Positions 1 through 12,251 of a DNA stretch of 64,000 nt are shown piece by piece (the stretch's first letter is position 1; every line of letters starts with the position of its first letter). Below the pieces are notes generated by a model that worked only from the letters and a program-made list of their open reading frames with translations, did not search any database and was not told the DNA's origin. The DNA is from Marinobacter pelagius (GTDB lineage Bacteria > Pseudomonadota > Gammaproteobacteria > Pseudomonadales > Oleiphilaceae): assembly GCF_900114925.1 (NCBI RefSeq), contig NZ_FOUR01000002.1:1-64000 (forward strand), read 5' to 3'. Made by a program: the position numbers and the translations under genes.

Positions 1-379
1 AGAAATCTGAATGAGTCCCCGCCCATTCTCCCAAGCACCAAAGGTGCACTGATGCGCCCTGGTCGTGAACCATCAAGAGACTGGTGCCACACGTTGGCAA
101 ACCACGACATCTGTATCCACTTGGACACGATCAGGCACCGACGGTTTTCTGGGGCTTCGGCCAGGGGCCGCCTCGCTGTTCGCGACCAGCGGTCTTGATC
201 CTGATGGGTGTCTGGTGCGGATCAGTCCGCAACCACCACTGAGAACAACGGGTGCGTATTGGAAGGGAGGAGCCACCACAACCGGCGGTTGTGGTGGATT
301 GGTATTGCCTGTTGACTACGGCTGGCTAATGGGTGACCCCATTTTCACATTCCCTATCCTCATCGTAACGAGCCGTTTC

Positions 380-409
380 TTGACCCCCGGAAAACCGCTC
401 TCATAGAAT
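380..409 (+). promoter_or_regulatory. Putative sigma-70 promoter of mltD
   Basis: TTGACC at 380-385 and TAGAAT at 404-409 are separated by 18 bases and each is one to two mismatches from consensus. The predicted start near 416 leaves an untranslated leader of about 80 bases before the mltD ATG. Found by eye only. Confidence 0.5.
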
Positions 410-442
410 CGGTTTCACTTTTGTGACCCAACCCATTCATCC

Positions 443-471
443 GGTCAGATTTTCCAAGGTATGATCTGACC
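443..471. promoter_or_regulatory. Inverted repeat in the mltD leader
   Basis: GGTCAGAT (443-450) and ATCTGACC (464-471) form a perfect 8-bp inverted repeat with a 13-base spacer. It lies inside the predicted mltD leader, 23 bases before the start codon, so it could be an operator or an RNA hairpin close to the ribosome site. Confidence 0.4.
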
Positions 472-494
472 AAAGCCCTGATCCGGAATTGCCT

Positions 495-2189
495 ATGTCG
501 GTCAACCGATTTTCCTTTTTACTGCTGGCCGGTGCACTGACCACCGGTTGTTCCACCTTTTTCTCCCCGACCAGCGATCCACTGGAATCCGATCAGGTTA
601 CCGTCGCCACCGGCGATGAAGACCTGAAAGATGCCGTGGAATCCGGCAAGGCCGCTGATGCCACCGCCGATGACCCCCTGGATGACGCCATCGCAGCGGA
701 TCTTCAGGCCACCGTGCGGGATGCCCGGGAGAAGCTGGATAACCCCGAGCAGCAAGCCGATGACGGGAAGAAGGAACTGGATCTCTGGAACCGCATGCGC
801 CAGGGCTTTGCTCTGGATCACGACGTGGACAATGAGCGGGTCCGGGATCAGCTCAACTGGTATGCGAGCCACCCGAAATACATTGACCGGGTCGTTGACC
901 GGGGCAGCCGTTACCTGCATTACATACTCAACGAGACCGAGAAGCGCGGGCTGCCGTCGGAGTTTGCGTTGCTGCCGGTGGTGGAAAGTGCTTTTGACCC
1001 GTTCGCATACTCCCACGGCCGCGCTGCGGGAATCTGGCAGTTCATTCCTTCTACAGGCAAGTACTTCGGTCTGACCCAGAGCTGGTGGCATGACGACCGT
1101 CGTGACATCGTCGCCGCCACCGACGCAGCCCTGCGCTACCTTGAGCGTCTGACCGAGCGATTCGACGGCGATTACACTCTGGCGCTTGCCGCCTACAACA
1201 GTGGTGGCGGTACGGTCTCCAGCGCCATGCGGCGCAACCGTAATGCCAACCGGCCGACGGACTTCTGGTCTCTGCAACTGCCACGGGAGACCCGGCACTA
1301 TGTTCCCAAGCTGATTGCCCTCGCCAAGATCTTCGACAAGCCGGAGGAGTATGGCGTGAAGCTGCCTCCGCTGAAGGATACCCCCTATTTTGAAGTGGTC
1401 GAGACCGGCTCTCAGCTGGATCTGGCCCAGGCGGCTGAGCTCGCGGGCGTTGATATTGACGAGATCTATCTGCTGAACCCGTCCTACAACCGCTGGGCCA
1501 CCAATCCGGACGGCCCACACCGGTTGCTGGTCCCGGTCGACAACGCCGAGAAATTCCGCACAGCACTGGCGAACTTCCCGGTTGACCAGCGGGTTTCCTG
1601 GCAGAACTACAGTGTCCGGTCCGGCGACAGCCTGATCACCATTGCCCGCAAGTTCAACACCACAACTTCGGTGATCCGGCAGGTCAACAAGCTCAACTCG
1701 GATCTGATCCGCATTGGTCAGAACATTCTTATCCCCTCCGCTTCCCGTGGTTCGGATGCCTATGCACTCAGTGCCTCCCAGCGCCTGGAGCGTAAACAGG
1801 AGCGCAAGCGCGATGGTAACCGGGTCCAATACACCGTACGCCGTGGCGACACCTTCTGGGATATTGCCCGGGAGCACCGGGTGTCTGTCCGGGAAGTGGC
1901 GGCCTGGAACGGGATGGCCCCGGGTGATCCGCTGATCCCGGGCAAGCAGCTGGTGATCTGGTCCAAGACCAGTCAGCCGACGGTACTGGCATCCAACAGT
2001 GCCCGGGGCAAGGCCATGGTCCGCAAAGTGGGTTACCGGGTTCGGAAGGGTGACTCTCTGTACGCCATTGCCAACCGTTTCTCCGTGAACGTGAATGACA
2101 TCGCGAGCTGGAACGATCTGAATAAATCACGTTATCTGCAACCCGGACAAAGTCTGGTACTCTACGTGGACATTCGTAACAGTCCGTAA
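495..2189 (+). CDS. mltD: Membrane-bound lytic murein transglycosylase D
   Basis: Lipoprotein that cleaves peptidoglycan glycan strands at the inner face of the outer membrane. The 564-residue product starts with a lipoprotein signal and lipobox LTTGC (Cys19). An SLT-type catalytic domain follows; the sequence VVESAFDP places the catalytic Glu at about residue 164, and GIWQF lies just after. Three LysM peptidoglycan-binding repeats sit near 372-415, 446-490 and 514-558, each beginning Y-x-V-R-x-G-D. An in-frame TTG lies two codons upstream, but ATG 495 gives the canonical signal peptide; the ribosome site is weak for either. It is followed after 7 bases by yejA, so the genes may be co-transcribed. 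Confidence 0.95.
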   Translation: MSVNRFSFLLLAGALTTGCSTFFSPTSDPLESDQVTVATGDEDLKDAVESGKAADATADDPLDDAIAADLQATVRDAREKLDNPEQQADDGKKELDLWNRMRQGFALDHDVDNERVRDQLNWYASHPKYIDRVVDRGSRYLHYILNETEKRGLPSEFALLPVVESAFDPFAYSHGRAAGIWQFIPSTGKYFGLTQSWWHDDRRDIVAATDAALRYLERLTERFDGDYTLALAAYNSGGGTVSSAMRRNRNANRPTDFWSLQLPRETRHYVPKLIALAKIFDKPEEYGVKLPPLKDTPYFEVVETGSQLDLAQAAELAGVDIDEIYLLNPSYNRWATNPDGPHRLLVPVDNAEKFRTALANFPVDQRVSWQNYSVRSGDSLITIARKFNTTTSVIRQVNKLNSDLIRIGQNILIPSASRGSDAYALSASQRLERKQERKRDGNRVQYTVRRGDTFWDIAREHRVSVREVAAWNGMAPGDPLIPGKQLVIWSKTSQPTVLASNSARGKAMVRKVGYRVRKGDSLYAIANRFSVNVNDIASWNDLNKSRYLQPGQSLVLYVDIRNSP

Positions 2190-2196
2190 GCGAACT

Positions 2197-4020
2197 ATGA
2201 CAAGAACACGGAAAGCCTCGTACCTTACGTCCATCACTGCAGCACTGACCCTGATGGCGGCCCCGGTAACCCAGGCCGCCGACGAAGCGGAGAGCCTCCA
2301 GCCGCAACATGGCATTGCCATGCACGGCGAACCGAAGTACCCGGAGGGGTTTTCCAGCTTCGACTATGTCAATCCGGACGCGCCCAAGGGCGGGACCCTG
2401 AAGATGGCCGTAGTGGCCAATGGCTTTGACTCGTTCAATCCCTTCGATATTCGGGGTGTCGCAGCAGCAGGCATCAGCACCTACCTCTACGATACCCTGC
2501 TCGAATCCTCCGATGACGAGCCTTTCTCCGCCTATGGACTGATTGCCGAATCCCTGGAGACCCCGGAAGACCGGAGCTACGTGGTCTACAACCTGCGCGA
2601 GGAGGCCCGCTTCAGCGACGGTGAGCCCATCACCGCAGAGGACGTAAAGTTTTCCTTCGAAATCCTGACCACCAAGGGTCACCCGTTCTACCGGAACTAT
2701 TACGCGGATGTGCAGGAGGTTGTCGTCGAGAGCCCGAGGCGGGTACGCTTCAATTTCGGTGAAACTGCGAACCATGAGCTGCCTCTGATTCTCGGGCAGA
2801 TGCCCATTCTACCGGCCCATTACTGGGCGGATCGCGAATTCGGAGAAAACGGCCTTACCCCTCCCGTTGGCAGCGGTCCCTACCGTATTGGCGATTTCGA
2901 GGCAGGTCGTTCGATCACCTACCAGCGCATAGACGATTACTGGGCGAAAGATCTCGGCGTGCGCAAGGGCCGCTTCAACTTCGAGCAAATTCGCTACGAT
3001 TACTACACGGACGATACCGTCGCCCTGGAGGCCTTCAAGGCGGGTAACTTTGATTTCCGCCTGGAATCCTCCGCCAAGAACTGGGCAACGGCGTATACCG
3101 GCCCGATGTTCGAGAACGGCTCGGTCATCAAGGAAGCCATCGAGCACCATCGCCCGTCCGGAATGCAGGGATTCGTGTTCAACACACGCAAATCCATCTT
3201 CAGCGATCCCAAGGTGCGCGAAGCGCTTGCCTACGGCTTTGACTTCGAATGGGCCAACAAGAATCTGTTCTTCGGCCAATACACCCGTACCTCCAGCTAT
3301 TTCGAGAACAGCGATCTGGCTTCCGATGGCCTGCCCGAGGCCCGCGAGCTGGAAATCCTCAACCGGTACCGAGACCGGTTGAGTGAGGATGTTTTCACCG
3401 AGGAATACACACCTCCCATGACCGAGGGCCAGCAGGGCCTTCGCGAGAATCTCCGTACCGCATTGCAGCTGCTGCGCTCGGCCGGGTACGCCATCAAGGA
3501 TGGCAAGATGGTGCACACGGAAACCGGAGAGCCCCTCGCCTTCGAGATTCTGCTGTTCCAGAAAAGCTTCGAGCGCATAGTCCTGCCTTTCAAGAACAAC
3601 CTCGCCAAGCTGGGCATCGAGGTGACGGTTCGCCTGGTCGACAGCAACCAGTACATCCAGCGCGTACGGCAATTCGACTACGATATGATCACCCAGGTCT
3701 TGCCCCAGTCTGATTCCCCGGGTAACGAACAACGGGAGTACTGGCACTCCTCCACCGCCAACGTCAATGGCTCCCGGAACTACATGGGAATTCAGGACCC
3801 GGTGGTTGATGAGCTGGTGAACATGGTCATCCAGGCACCGAACCGGGAAGAGCTGGTGCAGCGGGTAAGAGCCCTGGACCGCGTCCTGCTCCACGGCCAC
3901 TACGTGATTCCCCACTGGCATCTGCGCAAGGACCGTGTGGCCTACTGGAACCAATTGGAGCGCCCGGAGGTCACACCGAAGAACGGCATCGACCTGAACA
4001 ACTGGTGGGTAAAACCCTGA
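2197..4020 (+). CDS. yejA: Periplasmic oligopeptide-binding protein YejA
   Basis: Solute-binding protein (SBP family 5) of a peptide ABC importer. The 607-residue product has a Sec signal peptide of about 27 residues ending PVTQAADE, then a typical DppA/OppA-type fold with EDVKFSFE and VGSGPYRI near residues 147 and 226. Length matches E. coli YejA. It heads a yejABEF set in the usual order. In E. coli this importer takes up microcin C; broader peptide import is the general family role. It begins 7 bases after mltD, and yejB follows after 46 bases. Confidence 0.92.
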   Translation: MTRTRKASYLTSITAALTLMAAPVTQAADEAESLQPQHGIAMHGEPKYPEGFSSFDYVNPDAPKGGTLKMAVVANGFDSFNPFDIRGVAAAGISTYLYDTLLESSDDEPFSAYGLIAESLETPEDRSYVVYNLREEARFSDGEPITAEDVKFSFEILTTKGHPFYRNYYADVQEVVVESPRRVRFNFGETANHELPLILGQMPILPAHYWADREFGENGLTPPVGSGPYRIGDFEAGRSITYQRIDDYWAKDLGVRKGRFNFEQIRYDYYTDDTVALEAFKAGNFDFRLESSAKNWATAYTGPMFENGSVIKEAIEHHRPSGMQGFVFNTRKSIFSDPKVREALAYGFDFEWANKNLFFGQYTRTSSYFENSDLASDGLPEARELEILNRYRDRLSEDVFTEEYTPPMTEGQQGLRENLRTALQLLRSAGYAIKDGKMVHTETGEPLAFEILLFQKSFERIVLPFKNNLAKLGIEVTVRLVDSNQYIQRVRQFDYDMITQVLPQSDSPGNEQREYWHSSTANVNGSRNYMGIQDPVVDELVNMVIQAPNREELVQRVRALDRVLLHGHYVIPHWHLRKDRVAYWNQLERPEVTPKNGIDLNNWWVKP

Positions 4021-4066
4021 TCCAGTATCCATGACCCAAGCAGTAACGGAAGGAATCCTCCGCTAG

Positions 4067-5152
4067 ATGGGTATATACATCCTCAGACGCCTGGCGCTGA
4101 TCATTCCGACGCTGATCGGGATCATGCTGCTCAACTTTGTGATTGTTCAGGCAGCACCGGGCGGGCCGGTTGAACAGCTCATCGCGGAAATGGAAGGCCA
4201 CGGCAGCAGTGCCCTGGCCCGGGCCGCCGGCGGCGATACCGGTGGCGAAGTTGCCTCTGGCTCCGGTGACAGTCGCAGCTCCCGGGGCATTCCCGAAGAG
4301 CTCCTGAAGGAAATCGAAGTCATGTACGGCTTCGACAAACCGGCCCACGAACGTTTCTTCAAGATGCTCGGCGACTACGCCACCTTTGATTTCGGAGACT
4401 CCTTCTTCCGGGAACGCAGCGTCATCGACCTCATTCTGGACAAGATGCCGGTGTCGATCTCGCTGGGGCTCTGGTCCACCCTGATCATCTATTTCATATC
4501 CATTCCCCTGGGCATCCGTAAAGCAGTGACCGACGGATCTCGCTTCGATGTCTGGAGCAGCTCGGCCATCGTTATCGGATATGCCATCCCCGGCTTCCTG
4601 TTTGCGATCCTGCTGATCGTCCTGTTCGCCGGCGGCAGTTATTTTGACTGGTTTCCCCTGCGGGGACTGACCTCCTCCAACTTCGATGAACTGACCTGGT
4701 ACCAGCAGATCGGCGACTACTTCTGGCACCTGGCCCTGCCGGTGACGGCCAACGTCATTGGCGGTTTTGCTACCCTGACCCTGCTCACCAAGAACTCGTT
4801 CCTGGACGAGATCAGCAAACAATATGTGGTGACGGCCCGGGCCAAGGGTCTGGATGAGAAGCAGGTTCTGTATGGCCATGTGTTCCGCAACGCCATGCTG
4901 ATCGTGATCGCCAGCCTGCCCGGCGTACTGGTCGCCCTGTTCTTTACCGGCTCGCTGCTGATCGAGGTCATCTTTTCCCTGGACGGCCTTGGCCTGCTGG
5001 GCTTCGAGGCGGCGCTCAACCGGGATTATCCGGTGATCTTCGGTACCCTCTACATCTTCACCCTGATGGGGTTGATCCTGAAACTGATCAGCGACATCAC
5101 TTACGTGTTGGTGGACCCGCGCATCGATTTCGAGAGTCGGGAGGGCGCGTGA
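4067..5152 (+). CDS. yejB: Peptide ABC transporter permease YejB
   Basis: Inner-membrane permease of the Yej importer, 361 residues, close to E. coli YejB. It begins with a short N-terminal arm and first helix ([19 protein letters not shown]), has a Gly/Ser-rich periplasmic loop near residues 45-75, and then the BPD_transp_1 core. The EAA-type cytoplasmic loop that contacts the ATPase is visible as [20 protein letters not shown] good ribosome site (GGAAGGA) lies about 10 bases before ATG 4067. Its stop codon overlaps the start of yejE. Confidence 0.93.
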   Translation: MGIYILRRLALIIPTLIGIMLLNFVIVQAAPGGPVEQLIAEMEGHGSSALARAAGGDTGGEVASGSGDSRSSRGIPEELLKEIEVMYGFDKPAHERFFKMLGDYATFDFGDSFFRERSVIDLILDKMPVSISLGLWSTLIIYFISIPLGIRKAVTDGSRFDVWSSSAIVIGYAIPGFLFAILLIVLFAGGSYFDWFPLRGLTSSNFDELTWYQQIGDYFWHLALPVTANVIGGFATLTLLTKNSFLDEISKQYVVTARAKGLDEKQVLYGHVFRNAMLIVIASLPGVLVALFFTGSLLIEVIFSLDGLGLLGFEAALNRDYPVIFGTLYIFTLMGLILKLISDITYVLVDPRIDFESREGA

Positions 5153-6177
5153 GCATGAAACCCCTGACTCCGATCCAGCAACGGCGCCTGCGCAATTTCC
5201 GGAATAACCGCCGGGGATACTGGTCACTGTGGGTTTTCCTGGTGCTGTTCGGGTTGTCGCTGGTCGCCGAGGTCATCGCCAACGACCGGCCCCTGGTCGT
5301 TTCCTACAATGAGGAACTGTATTTTCCGGTAGTGGAGTCAGTGCCCGAAGAAACCTTTGGTGGCTTCCTGCCCACCGAGGCCGATTACCGGGATCCCTTT
5401 ATTGCGGAGGAGATCCTGGACAATGGCTGGATGGTCTGGCCGCCGATCCGGTTCAGCTATGACACCATCAACTACGACCTGGAAATCCCCTCACCGGCGC
5501 CGCCGAGCCCCGAGAACTGGCTCGGCACCGATGACCAGGGCCGGGACGTGGCCGCTCGGGTTATCTATGGCTTCCGGATTTCGGTGCTGTTCGGCCTGAC
5601 CCTGACCCTGGCCAGCTGCGTTGTCGGCGTGGTGGTCGGCGCCATTCAGGGCTACTACGGCGGCAAAGTGGATCTGCTCGGTCAGCGTTTTATCGAGGTG
5701 TGGTCAGGACTGCCGGTGCTGTACCTGCTGATCATCCTGTCCAGTATCGTCCAGCCCAATTTCTGGTGGTTGCTGGGCATCATGCTGCTGTTCAGCTGGA
5801 TGGGACTGGTGGACGTGGTGCGGGCGGAATTCCTGCGGGCCCGTAACTTCGAGTATGTCCGGGCCGCCCGGGCGCTGGGCCTGGAAAACCGCAAGATCAT
5901 GTTCCGGCATATCCTGCCCAATGCCATGGTGGCGACGCTCACGTTCCTGCCCTTCATCCTGACCGGCGCAATCACCGGCCTCACCTCGCTGGATTTCCTG
6001 GGTTTCGGGCTGCCTTCCGGCTCCCCGTCCCTGGGTGAACTGATTGCCCAGGGCAAGGCCAACCTGCACGCCCCATGGCTTGGTATTTCTGCCTTCGTAT
6101 CCCTCTCGGTGATGCTGACCCTGCTGGTGTTTGTGGGTGAAGCGGTCCGCGATGCCTTTGACCCCAGAAAGAGTTGA
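5149..6177 (+). CDS. yejE: Peptide ABC transporter permease YejE
   Basis: Second permease of the Yej importer, 342 residues, matching the family length. The N-terminal helix is followed by a long periplasmic segment (about residues 45-125) typical of YejE, then [19 protein letters not shown], a hallmark of OppC/DppC-type permeases, and the EAA loop [23 protein letters not shown] 5149 overlaps the yejB stop by 4 bases (GTGA), which suggests translational coupling; an in-frame ATG lies two codons later. Confidence 0.93.
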   Translation: MSMKPLTPIQQRRLRNFRNNRRGYWSLWVFLVLFGLSLVAEVIANDRPLVVSYNEELYFPVVESVPEETFGGFLPTEADYRDPFIAEEILDNGWMVWPPIRFSYDTINYDLEIPSPAPPSPENWLGTDDQGRDVAARVIYGFRISVLFGLTLTLASCVVGVVVGAIQGYYGGKVDLLGQRFIEVWSGLPVLYLLIILSSIVQPNFWWLLGIMLLFSWMGLVDVVRAEFLRARNFEYVRAARALGLENRKIMFRHILPNAMVATLTFLPFILTGAITGLTSLDFLGFGLPSGSPSLGELIAQGKANLHAPWLGISAFVSLSVMLTLLVFVGEAVRDAFDPRKS

Positions 6178-6178
6178 T

Positions 6179-7795
6179 ATGAGCGATCTGCTGCAGATTT
6201 CCAACCTTTCCATCTCGTTTGACCAGGCGCCGCCGGTGGTGGAGGACCTGTCCTTCTCGGTGCGCGAGGGGCAGACCGTTGCCCTGGTGGGGGAAAGCGG
6301 CTCCGGCAAGTCCATCTCGGCGCTCTCGGTGCTGCGCCTGCTGGATGCCAGGCATGCCAGTTATCCCTCGGGCGAAATCCATTTCCGGGGCGAGAACCTG
6401 CTCCGCGCAAGTGACAAACGGCTGCGCCAGATCCGTGGGCGGGAAATCGGCATGATTTTCCAGGAACCCATGACCTCTCTCAACCCGCTCCACACGGTAG
6501 AGAAACAGATCGGTGAAACCCTGGAGTTGCACAAGGGTATGCGGGAGACGCAGGCGCGGGAACGGACGATCGAATTATTGGAACTGGTCGGCATCAAGAA
6601 CCCCGAATCGCGGCTCAAGAGCTACCCGCATCAGCTTTCGGGCGGCCAGAAACAGCGGGTGATGATCGCCATGGCCCTGGCCAACGAGCCGGACCTGCTG
6701 ATCGCCGATGAGCCCACGACCGCACTGGATGTCACGGTCCAGAAACAGGTCCTGGAACTGCTCAAGAGCCTCCAGAAAAAGCTCGGCATGGCTATCCTGC
6801 TGATCACCCACGATCTGAGCATTGTCCGGCGCTACGCCGACCGGGTAGTCGTCATGGAACAGGGTCGGTTGGTGGAGGAAGCGGAAACAACCCGGCTGTT
6901 CGAGAATCCGGAGCACGGCTATACCCGAAAACTTCTGGATGCCGAGCCCCCCGAAGCGCCACTGCCGGCTCAGGAAGAAGGGGGAATCCTGCTCAGCGTG
7001 AACGACCTGGATGTCCGCTTTCCGATCAAAAAATCCCTGTTCGGCAAGGTCCGGGAGTATTTCCAGGCTGTGCAACAGGCCAGTTTCGAACTACCCAAAG
7101 GTCAGACTCTCGGAATCGTTGGCGAAAGTGGTAGCGGCAAAACCACCATCGGCCATGCCCTGCTGAAGCTCACCGCCAGTACCGGCCGGTTCCGCCTGGG
7201 TGGCGAGGAACTCTCGGGCCTGACCCAGAAGGAGTTCCGGCCCTACCGGAAACGTATCCAGATTGTCTTCCAGGATCCCTTTGGCAGTCTCAGCCCGCGA
7301 ATGTCCATTGCGGAGATCGTGGGCGAAGGCCTGGAAATCCACGACCCCGAAGGCAAGGATACCCATGAGCAGCAAGTGATCCGCGCTCTCAAGGACGTGG
7401 GGCTGGATCCGGAAGCCAGGCACCGCTACCCGCACGAATTCTCCGGCGGCCAGCGTCAGCGCATTGCCATTGCCCGGGCCCTGGTTCTGCAGCCGGACCT
7501 GATCATTCTCGATGAACCCACTTCGGCCCTGGACCGCACAGTCCAGAAACAGGTTATCCAGCTGTTGCGGGATATCCAGTCCCGTTATGGTCTAAGCTAT
7601 ATCTTCATCAGTCATGATCTGGCGGTGGTCCGCGCTTTGAGCCACAAGCTGCTGGTGCTCCAGCATGGCGAGATTGTGGAGTACGGTGATGCTGCTGACA
7701 TATTCCACGCGCCAAAGCAGCGGTATACCCAGGAACTGCTCAGCGCGGCACTGTTCTACCAGACCACCAATGAATCCACCACTACGACCAATTGA
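6179..7795 (+). CDS. yejF: Peptide ABC transporter ATP-binding protein YejF (tandem ATPase)
   Basis: Cytoplasmic ATPase that powers the Yej importer; two full ABC modules lie in one 538-residue chain. Module one has Walker A GESGSGKS, signature LSGGQKQR and Walker B LLIADEP; module two has [16 protein letters not shown] and LIILDEP. ATG 6179 lies 1 base after the yejE stop and is preceded by an AGAAAGAG ribosome site. An in-frame upstream ATG at 6131 lies inside yejE and is unlikely to be used. fabI follows after 65 bases. Confidence 0.94.
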   Translation: MSDLLQISNLSISFDQAPPVVEDLSFSVREGQTVALVGESGSGKSISALSVLRLLDARHASYPSGEIHFRGENLLRASDKRLRQIRGREIGMIFQEPMTSLNPLHTVEKQIGETLELHKGMRETQARERTIELLELVGIKNPESRLKSYPHQLSGGQKQRVMIAMALANEPDLLIADEPTTALDVTVQKQVLELLKSLQKKLGMAILLITHDLSIVRRYADRVVVMEQGRLVEEAETTRLFENPEHGYTRKLLDAEPPEAPLPAQEEGGILLSVNDLDVRFPIKKSLFGKVREYFQAVQQASFELPKGQTLGIVGESGSGKTTIGHALLKLTASTGRFRLGGEELSGLTQKEFRPYRKRIQIVFQDPFGSLSPRMSIAEIVGEGLEIHDPEGKDTHEQQVIRALKDVGLDPEARHRYPHEFSGGQRQRIAIARALVLQPDLIILDEPTSALDRTVQKQVIQLLRDIQSRYGLSYIFISHDLAVVRALSHKLLVLQHGEIVEYGDAADIFHAPKQRYTQELLSAALFYQTTNESTTTTN

Positions 7796-7860
7796 GCGTT
7801 ACTCCCGGCAGCACTGTCGGGGATAATGCTCGAAAATCAGGAACACAGGGAGACACACCC

Positions 7861-8646
7861 ATGGGAATGCTCAGTGGCAAGAAAGCACTGATCGTTGGCG
7901 TAGCCAGCAAACACTCGATCGCTTACGGTATCGCTGAATCCTTCGCCCGTGAAGGCGCCGAACTGGCCTTCACCTACCAGAACGAAAAGCTCCAGTCCCG
8001 GGTCGAGAAGTTCGCGGACCAGTGGGGCAGCAAGCTGACCTTCCCCTGCGATGTCGCCAGCGACGAAGAAATCGAGAACGTCTTCACCGAGCTGAACAAG
8101 CACTGGGACAACATCGACATCATCATCCACGCTGTCGGTTATGCCCCGGCCCACGAGCTGAACGGTAACTATGTCGACGTCACCACCCGTGAAGGCTTCA
8201 AGATCGCCCACGACATCAGCTCCTACAGCTTTGTCGCCCTGGCCAAGGGCGCGCGCAAGATGATGCACGAGGGCAGCTCCCTGTTGACCCTGAGCTACCT
8301 CGGCGCCGAGCGCGTGCTGCAGAACTACAACGTGATGGGCCTGGCCAAGGCGTCGCTGGAAGCCAACGTTCGTTACATGGCCGCGAGCCTCGGCAAGGAA
8401 GGCATCCGGGTGAACGGCATCTCCGCCGGTCCGATCAAGACCCTGGCTGCCTCCGGCATCGCCAGCTTCCGTCGGATGCTCGCCGAGAACGCGAAGCGCG
8501 CCCCGCTGCGCCGTAACGTGACCACCGAGGAAGTTGGCAACGCCGCCGCCTTCCTGAGCTCCGACCTGGCCAGTGGTATCACCGGCGAGATCATGTACGT
8601 TGATGGCGGTTTCAACATTACCGGCATGGGTGAACTCGAGGAGTGA
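7861..8646 (+). CDS. fabI: Enoyl-[acyl-carrier-protein] reductase (NADH) FabI
   Basis: Catalyses the last step of each fatty-acid elongation cycle, reducing trans-2-enoyl-ACP with NADH; target of triclosan. The 261-residue product has the FabI nucleotide-binding start [11 protein letters not shown] and the catalytic Tyr146, Tyr156 and Lys163, which fall at the same positions as in E. coli. ATG 7861 is preceded by AGGGAGA; earlier in-frame starts lack such a site. The yej-fabI neighbourhood matches P. aeruginosa. A strong terminator follows at once. Confidence 0.97.
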   Translation: MGMLSGKKALIVGVASKHSIAYGIAESFAREGAELAFTYQNEKLQSRVEKFADQWGSKLTFPCDVASDEEIENVFTELNKHWDNIDIIIHAVGYAPAHELNGNYVDVTTREGFKIAHDISSYSFVALAKGARKMMHEGSSLLTLSYLGAERVLQNYNVMGLAKASLEANVRYMAASLGKEGIRVNGISAGPIKTLAASGIASFRRMLAENAKRAPLRRNVTTEEVGNAAAFLSSDLASGITGEIMYVDGGFNITGMGELEE

Positions 8647-8662
8647 TCCCCGGGTAATTCCG

Positions 8663-8693
8663 AAAAACCGGCGCCGATGGTGCCGGTTTTTTT
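8663..8693 (+). terminator. Rho-independent terminator after fabI
   Basis: The arms CCGGCGCC (8668-8675) and GGTGCCGG (8679-8686) pair with one G-T wobble around a 3-base loop. They are flanked by AAAAA on the left and a run of seven T (8687-8693). Confidence 0.9.
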
Positions 8694-8738
8694 GTATCCG
8701 GGCTGCCGGAACCCGCGACAGGCAGGGGCCTCCAAGCG

Positions 8739-8770
8739 TTGAAAAGGCCCCTCAAATAACGCAGTATAAA
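8739..8770 (+). promoter_or_regulatory. Weak promoter candidate for the DAHP synthase gene
   Basis: TTGAAA (8739-8744) and TATAAA (8765-8770) lie in the 245-base gap between fabI and aroG. The spacer of 20 bases is longer than optimal, so this is only a candidate; a promoter must exist here because a terminator closes fabI. Confidence 0.25.
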
Positions 8771-8891
8771 CAACTCGCCGGGGCTTGCCGTAGAAGGCTC
8801 CCGACGATATTCACGTTAGCCAGGTATTCCTCTTGTGAGCCGGTCTCAGTTCCGAGGGATATGTCGATCAGAACCGGGGAAACAGAACAAC

Positions 8892-9968
8892 ATGTCGGGT
8901 AAGAAACTAGAAGATCTGAATGTGGCCAGCACCGAAACGCTGATTACGCCGGAAGCGCTCAAGAACGAAATGCCACTGTCAGACAAGGCGGCGGAAACCG
9001 TTGCCAATAGCCGTCAGGCCATCTACGACATCATGGACGGCAAGGACCACCGCCTGTTTGTGGTTGTGGGCCCCTGCTCCATCCATGACGTGGAAGCCGC
9101 CCGCGACTATGCCCAGCGCCTGAAAAAGCTGGCAGACGAAGTCAGCGATACCCTCCTGATCGTCATGCGCGTCTATTTCGAAAAGCCCCGCACCACCGTT
9201 GGCTGGAAGGGCCTGATCAACGACCCGCACCTGAACGACACCTTCGACATCGAGCAGGGCCTGCACATCGGTCGCCGGCTGCTGCTTGATATCAACGAGC
9301 TCGGCCTGCCGGCTGCGACCGAGGCTCTGGATCCGATCTCCCCGCAGTACCTGCAGGATACCATCGCCTGGTCGGCCATCGGTGCCCGCACCACCGAATC
9401 CCAGACCCACCGGGAAATGAGCAGCGGCCTGTCCATGGCGATCGGTTTCAAGAACGGCACCGACGGCAGCCTCGATGTGGCCGTGAACGCCATGAAATCC
9501 GTCTCCCATCCCCACAGCTTCCTGGGCATTGACCAGCAGGGCAAGGTTGCCATTATCCGGACCAAGGGCAACAACTACGGCCATGTGGTGCTCCGTGGTG
9601 GTGGCGGCAAGCCCAACTACGATTCCGTAAGCGTGGCGCTGTGCGAGCAGGCCCTGGAGAAGGCCGGCCTGCGCAAATCCATCATGGTGGATTGCAGCCA
9701 TGCCAACTCCAGCAAGGATCCCGCGATCCAGCCGCTGGTGCTGCAGGACATCACCCACCAGATCCTGGAAGGCAACACCTCTATCCAGGGCCTGATGGTT
9801 GAGAGCAATATCAACTGGGGCAACCAGTCCATCCCGGAAAACCTCGCCGACCTGAAGTATGGCGTTTCCGTGACCGACGCCTGCATCGACTGGCCGACCA
9901 CCGAAAAGGCTATCCGCGAGATGCGTGATAAGCTCAAGGATGTGCTGCCCAAGCGCAAGGCCGGTTAA
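8892..9968 (+). CDS. aroG: 3-deoxy-7-phosphoheptulonate (DAHP) synthase, class I
   Basis: First enzyme of the shikimate pathway, condensing phosphoenolpyruvate and erythrose-4-phosphate. The 358-residue product has the family marks VVGPCSIHD (metal-binding Cys), RVYFEKPRTTVGWKG, GARTTESQTHRE and VDCSHANSSKDP. It belongs to the AroF/AroG/AroH group. Which aromatic amino acid inhibits it cannot be read from the sequence, so the symbol is by family. ATG 8892 matches the usual start; a longer in-frame reading from 8835 lacks support. It is a single-gene transcript between two terminators. Confidence 0.92.
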   Translation: MSGKKLEDLNVASTETLITPEALKNEMPLSDKAAETVANSRQAIYDIMDGKDHRLFVVVGPCSIHDVEAARDYAQRLKKLADEVSDTLLIVMRVYFEKPRTTVGWKGLINDPHLNDTFDIEQGLHIGRRLLLDINELGLPAATEALDPISPQYLQDTIAWSAIGARTTESQTHREMSSGLSMAIGFKNGTDGSLDVAVNAMKSVSHPHSFLGIDQQGKVAIIRTKGNNYGHVVLRGGGGKPNYDSVSVALCEQALEKAGLRKSIMVDCSHANSSKDPAIQPLVLQDITHQILEGNTSIQGLMVESNINWGNQSIPENLADLKYGVSVTDACIDWPTTEKAIREMRDKLKDVLPKRKAG

Positions 9969-9981
9969 AAACGGCATCAAC

Positions 9982-10012
9982 AAAAACGGGGAGCTGACAG
10001 CTCCCCGTTTTT
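9982..10012. terminator. Bidirectional terminator between aroG and cobA
   Basis: The arms ACGGGGAGCT and AGCTCCCCGT form a perfect 10-bp stem around the loop GAC. They extend through A5 on the left and T5 on the right, so the element works in both directions for the convergent genes. Confidence 0.92.
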
Positions 10013-10037
10013 ATATCCGGGCCCGAGTTCCCTGAAT

Positions 10038-12214
<2,177 letters not shown>

Positions 12215-12251
12215 TTATACCTGCACAGTCGGCGGTGACCACCGTACGGCC

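Larger units (their letters stand above)
1..494. other. Non-coding region upstream of mltD with several stable hairpins
   Basis: No convincing gene is visible. A short frame at 65-406 has no ribosome site and an unlikely composition. The stretch does hold local RNA-like structure: a 5-bp hairpin GCACC/GGTGC at 35-47; GGC-TTCG-GCC at 153-162, a UUCG tetraloop when read on the + strand; TGCGGA-TCAG-TCCGCA at 216-231; and an 11-bp perfect stem at 273-283/287-297 with a 3-base loop. None is followed by a T tract, so they do not look like simple terminators. The right part carries the mltD promoter. I could not match it to RNase P, tmRNA, SRP or 6S RNA by eye. Confidence 0.5.

Noticed and set aside
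35..47. NtrC-like site GCACC-N3-GGTGC and a possible sigma-54 promoter near 92
   Set aside because: The NtrC spacer should be five bases, and the GG/GC spacing of the sigma-54 candidate is wrong.
65..406. 113-codon open frame in the left intergenic region
   Set aside because: No ribosome site, biased composition (Thr/Gly/Arg-rich), covers several hairpins and the mltD promoter.
519..1877. 452-codon antisense frame over mltD
   Set aside because: Shadow of a GC-rich gene; no signal, motif or ribosome site; mltD is certain.
3971..5227. 418-codon antisense frame over yejB
   Set aside because: Low-complexity Asp/Gln/Gly/His-rich shadow of membrane-protein codons.
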